Shown: in pieces, positions 6,735 through 8,439 of the stretch
Layout of the letters: the number at the start of each line of letters is the position of its first letter
Numbering within the stretch: the stretch's first letter is position 1
NCBI GenBank assembly: GCA_038248985.1
Contig: JBBRWV010000144.1
Span: 1-8,439 of the forward strand
Source of the DNA: JBBRWV01 sp038248985
GTDB taxonomy: Bacteria; Planctomycetota; Phycisphaerae; WQYP01
Length of the DNA stretch: 8,439 bases
Reading direction: 5' to 3'
The notes under the pieces: generated by a model
Told to the model about the DNA's origin: nothing
What the model saw: the letters and a program-made list of their open reading frames with translations, nothing else
Database searches by the model: none
Made by a program: the position numbers and the translations under genes

Positions 6735-7566
6735 ATTGATGGAGGAAGGCGAGGAGTTCGCGGTTGACTTCGTCGGCGTGGGTCCAGAGGAGGCCGTGGG
6801 GGGCGTTTGGGAGGACGGTGAGGTGGCTGTGGGGGAGGGAGTTGTGGAGGCGTAGACCGGTGGCGGCGAGGGGGAGGATGCGGTCGGCGTCGCCGTGGAG
6901 GACGAGTGTGGGGAGGGAGATTTTGGCGAGGTCAGGTCGGAAGTCCGTGAGCCAGGCGGAGACGCAGTCGAGGGTGGCTTTGGGGGAGGCGGCGACGGCG
7001 GTGGCCCAAGAGAGTTGGACGACGTGGTTGGAGATGCGTTTATGGAGGAGGAGGTCGAGGTTGTAGAAATTTTGGAAGAAGGCGGCGAGGAAGGCGGGGC
7101 GGTCAGCGGTGAGGGCTTTTTTGATGTCGGCGAAGACGGAGGAGTCCATGCCGCAGGGGTTATCGACGGTTTTGAGGAGGAAGGGCGGGATGGCGGCGAG
7201 GAAGGCGGCTTTTTTGAAGCGGTCGGAGCCGTGGGTGGCGAGGTAGCGTGCGACTTCGCCGCCGCCCATGGAGAAGCCGACGAGGGCGGCGTCGTGGAGG
7301 TCGAGTTTGGCGACGAGTTTGTGGAGGTCTTCGGCGAGGGTGTCGTAGTTGTAGCCGGTGGTGGGTTGGGAGGATTTGCCGAAGCCGCGGCGGTCGTAGG
7401 TGATGACGCGGTAGCCATTGGCGATGAGGGCGAGGGTTTGTTTTTCGTAGGAGGTGCCGCTGAGGGGCCAGCCGTGGACGAGGAGGACGGGTTTTCCGGA
7501 GCCGTGATCTTCGTAGTAGAGTTCGATGTGGCCGGAGTTTTCTTTGCCGACGGATAGGAGAGGCAT
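6733..7566 (-). CDS. Alpha/beta hydrolase, cofactor-free haloperoxidase/esterase type
   Basis: A 277-residue serine hydrolase, the usual length for the family often annotated as non-haem chloroperoxidase. Such proteins hydrolyse esters or lactones; haloperoxidation is a side reaction through a peracid, so the natural substrate cannot be read from sequence. Visible motifs: oxyanion-hole HGWPLSG (31-37), YDRRGFGKSSQP (57-68), nucleophile elbow GFSMGGGE with S99 (97-104), the acid in LHGDADRILP (D228 by family position), and catalytic H257 in NAPHGLL. The triad is complete. No signal peptide, so probably cytoplasmic. The start at 7564-7566 has a strong TAAGGAG (complement of 7574-7580) seven bases upstream. 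Every Lys codon I checked is AAA, giving the host-like reference against which the hsdMS 3' part stands out. It is convergent with the hsd operon and separated from the upstream small gene by a terminator, so it is probably expressed on its own. Confidence 0.93.
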   Translation of the reverse strand: MPLLSVGKENSGHIELYYEDHGSGKPVLLVHGWPLSGTSYEKQTLALIANGYRVITYDRRGFGKSSQPTTGYNYDTLAEDLHKLVAKLDLHDAALVGFSMGGGEVARYLATHGSDRFKKAAFLAAIPPFLLKTVDNPCGMDSSVFADIKKALTADRPAFLAAFFQNFYNLDLLLHKRISNHVVQLSWATAVAASPKATLDCVSAWLTDFRPDLAKISLPTLVLHGDADRILPLAATGLRLHNSLPHSHLTVLPNAPHGLLWTHADEVNRELLAFLHQ

Positions 7567-7573
7567 GGTGAGG

Positions 7574-7580
7574 CTCCTTA
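7574..7580 (-). promoter_or_regulatory. Strong ribosome-binding site of the hydrolase gene
   Basis: On the - strand this reads TAAGGAG, seven bases before the ATG, and fixes the start. Confidence 0.75.
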
Positions 7581-7605
7581 TTTGGGAGGATTGAGGGAGA
7601 GAATA

Positions 7606-7611
7606 ATAATA
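7606..7611 (-). promoter_or_regulatory. Possible -10 element of the hydrolase gene
   Basis: TATTAT on the - strand, in a small AT-rich island (7601-7611) about 40 bases upstream of the ATG and downstream of the terminator of the preceding gene. No good -35 element is seen, so the call is weak. Confidence 0.28.
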
Positions 7612-7670
7612 GGCGCAGGGGAGGGGGAAGGGGAGTGTTTAGCGGGGGAGAAGCAAGAAGAAGGGGTGGG

Positions 7671-7712
7671 AAAAAGACGCACGGCGGCTCGAGGGTTGCT
7701 CGGGCCGCCGTG
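7671..7712 (-). terminator. Intrinsic terminator of the small exported-protein gene
   Basis: Arms CACGGCGGC (7680-7688) and GCCGCCGTG (7704-7712) pair perfectly. They continue through a T/G wobble position (7689/7703) into CGAG (7690-7693) with CTCG (7699-7702), closing a five-base loop. That is a 14-pair stem. Read on the - strand it is followed by CGTCTTTTTCCC, with the T run at 7675-7671. It lies 38 bases after the stop of the 7751-8164 gene and would separate it from the hydrolase. Confidence 0.88.
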
Positions 7713-7750
7713 AGGAGGAGGATAGCGTGGGTGTTGTGCGAGTGGGGGTA

Positions 7751-8164
7751 TCAGGGGGATTTGGGTTTGGTTTGGGGTTTGGCGGGAGGTTTGTTGGCGG
7801 CTTTGGTGGTGACTGCGATTTTGACGGCTTTGCCATCGGGGGCGTCGAGGGTGACTTTGGCTTTTTCGCCGACTTTGAGGTCGCCGAGGGCTTTCTTTTC
7901 TTTGTCGATGGTGATTTCGCAGTTGTCGGCGAGGGTGAGGGTTTTTTCTTCGGGTTGAGCGCCTTTGTTTTTGGGTTTGAGGGTGAGGTTGATGGAGGTG
8001 GTGTTGATTTTGGTGATTTCGCCGAGGAGGGTGGCGGCTTTGGTGGTGGCGGACTGGGTGGTGGCGGGGCCATCTTTGTGGCCGGCGGGGGCGGCGTTGA
8101 CCATGACGGAGGCGGCACCGAGGGAGACGGTGAGGAGGGCGAGGAGTATTTTGAGGGACTTCAT
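7751..8164 (-). CDS. Small exported protein of unknown function
   Basis: A 137-residue protein. Residues 1-25 form a typical signal peptide: MKSLK, a hydrophobic core (6-22), and a likely signal peptidase I site near VNAA (22-25). No lipobox cysteine is seen. The mature part has a short Thr/Ala/Ser-rich linker (about 33-45), then a compact segment (47-119) of alternating hydrophobic residues: GEITKINTTSINLTL, DNCEITIDKEKKALGDLKVGEKAKVTL, GKAVKIAV. This pattern suggests a small beta-barrel like DUF5666-type proteins, but that is a resemblance by eye. The last 18 residues are Lys/Pro/Ala-rich (NKPPAKPQTKPKSP) and probably disordered. The start at 8162-8164 has AGGAGA (complement of 8173-8178) at eight bases; the frame is open further upstream to 8275, but that stretch is proline- and arginine-rich and would bury the signal peptide. 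A strong terminator follows. Function unknown; one cysteine (C82). Confidence 0.85.
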   Translation of the reverse strand: MKSLKILLALLTVSLGAASVMVNAAPAGHKDGPATTQSATTKAATLLGEITKINTTSINLTLKPKNKGAQPEEKTLTLADNCEITIDKEKKALGDLKVGEKAKVTLDAPDGKAVKIAVTTKAANKPPAKPQTKPKSP

Positions 8165-8439
8165 GGACGGACTCTCCTGCGCCGGAGGCGCGTGACGGTG
8201 GGGGTGTCGGCCCGGGGCGCGAACGTCGCGGGGGGGGCATATATGATTAACGGATCGTTCGGGGGAGTATTTCACGGGAGTTATTATGCGAGAGCGCTGG
8301 CGGGGGATAAACGGGTGAGGAGGGGGAAAGTTGCAGAGGTTGTAAGTATCCGAGTGGGGTCGGGGGAGGGGTTTGCCTTGATTGGGGGGTGGCGAGGGGT
8401 AGGGGAGGAGATTTGATTGGTGGGGGGGAGGTGGTAAAG
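8165..8439. other. Upstream region of the small exported-protein gene, no other gene seen
   Basis: The + strand is G-rich and the - strand is C-rich, so long stretches lack stops in several frames without being genes. It holds a short palindrome CATATATG (8238-8245) in an AT-rich island, a GCGCC/GGCGC hairpin next to the ribosome-binding site (about 8179-8191), and a possible promoter at 8283-8311. Confidence 0.45.
8283..8311 (-). promoter_or_regulatory. Possible sigma-70-type promoter of the small exported-protein gene
   Basis: On the - strand: TTTATC (complement of 8306-8311), a 17-base spacer, then CATAAT (complement of 8283-8288), which matches the -10 consensus at five of six bases. The -35 is poor (three of six). 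It would give a leader of about 110 bases. A second AT-rich island at 8238-8250 is an alternative -10. Confidence 0.35.

Noticed and set aside
6895..7557. + strand Gly/Glu-rich open frame (220 codons) opposite the hydrolase
   Set aside because: Shadow of the hydrolase gene, whose catalytic triad is complete on the - strand.
8165..8275. Upstream start for the small exported protein
   Set aside because: It would place 37 Pro/His/Arg-rich residues ahead of a well-formed signal peptide; the start at 8164 has a good ribosome-binding site.
7727..8416. + strand Gly/Phe-rich open frame (229 codons) that looks like a repetitive protein
   Set aside because: Antisense to the signal-peptide gene and its upstream region; the repeats come from G-rich composition, and no suitable ribosome-binding site or motif was found.

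Overview
The window holds a three-gene Type I restriction-modification operon on the + strand (about 700-6671), set between genes that read on the - strand. Taxonomy cannot be fixed from sequence alone. The flanking genes have C-rich sense strands, strongly prefer Lys AAA, and have very G/A-rich + strand spacers. A small lipid-free secreted protein and a PilZ protein are also present. This would fit a GC-rich Gram-negative such as a planctomycete (Phycisphaerae-like) or a verrucomicrobium, but that is inference.

Layout. (1) 1-397, - strand: the start of a PilZ-domain gene that runs off the left edge. Its downstream part is an in-frame 12-base tandem repeat encoding a Ser/Pro tail. (2) 398-701: a spacer without a gene, purine-rich on its left half, with a G-quadruplex-type tract. 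(3) 702-3242: hsdR-type restriction subunit (PD-(D/E)xK nuclease plus DEAH translocase). (4) 3251-4069: KilA-N domain protein inside the operon. (5) 4077-6671: one protein that fuses the DNA adenine methyltransferase (HsdM) to a complete two-domain specificity subunit (HsdS). (6) 6733-7566, - strand: alpha/beta hydrolase of the cofactor-free haloperoxidase/esterase type, convergent with the operon. (7) 7751-8164, - strand: small exported protein of unknown function with a very clear intrinsic terminator behind it. (8) 8165-8439: its upstream region, with a possible promoter.

How the parts work together: the fused M-S protein would recognise a bipartite site and methylate adenine. With HsdR it would translocate and cut unmodified DNA. 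The KilA-N protein, probably a DNA-binding protein, is translated from within the same tightly spaced operon and may regulate or modify the system.

The most unusual points are all in or next to the M-S gene. Lysine codon use switches sharply near base 4850, inside the methyltransferase. A dispersed palindromic repeat of the CCCTCTCCC/GGGAGAGGG type is inserted in frame near the M-S junction. M is fused to a full two-TRD S, which raises a stoichiometry question. No wholly new system is evident. The best candidate for something under-described is the R / KilA-N / M-S operon.
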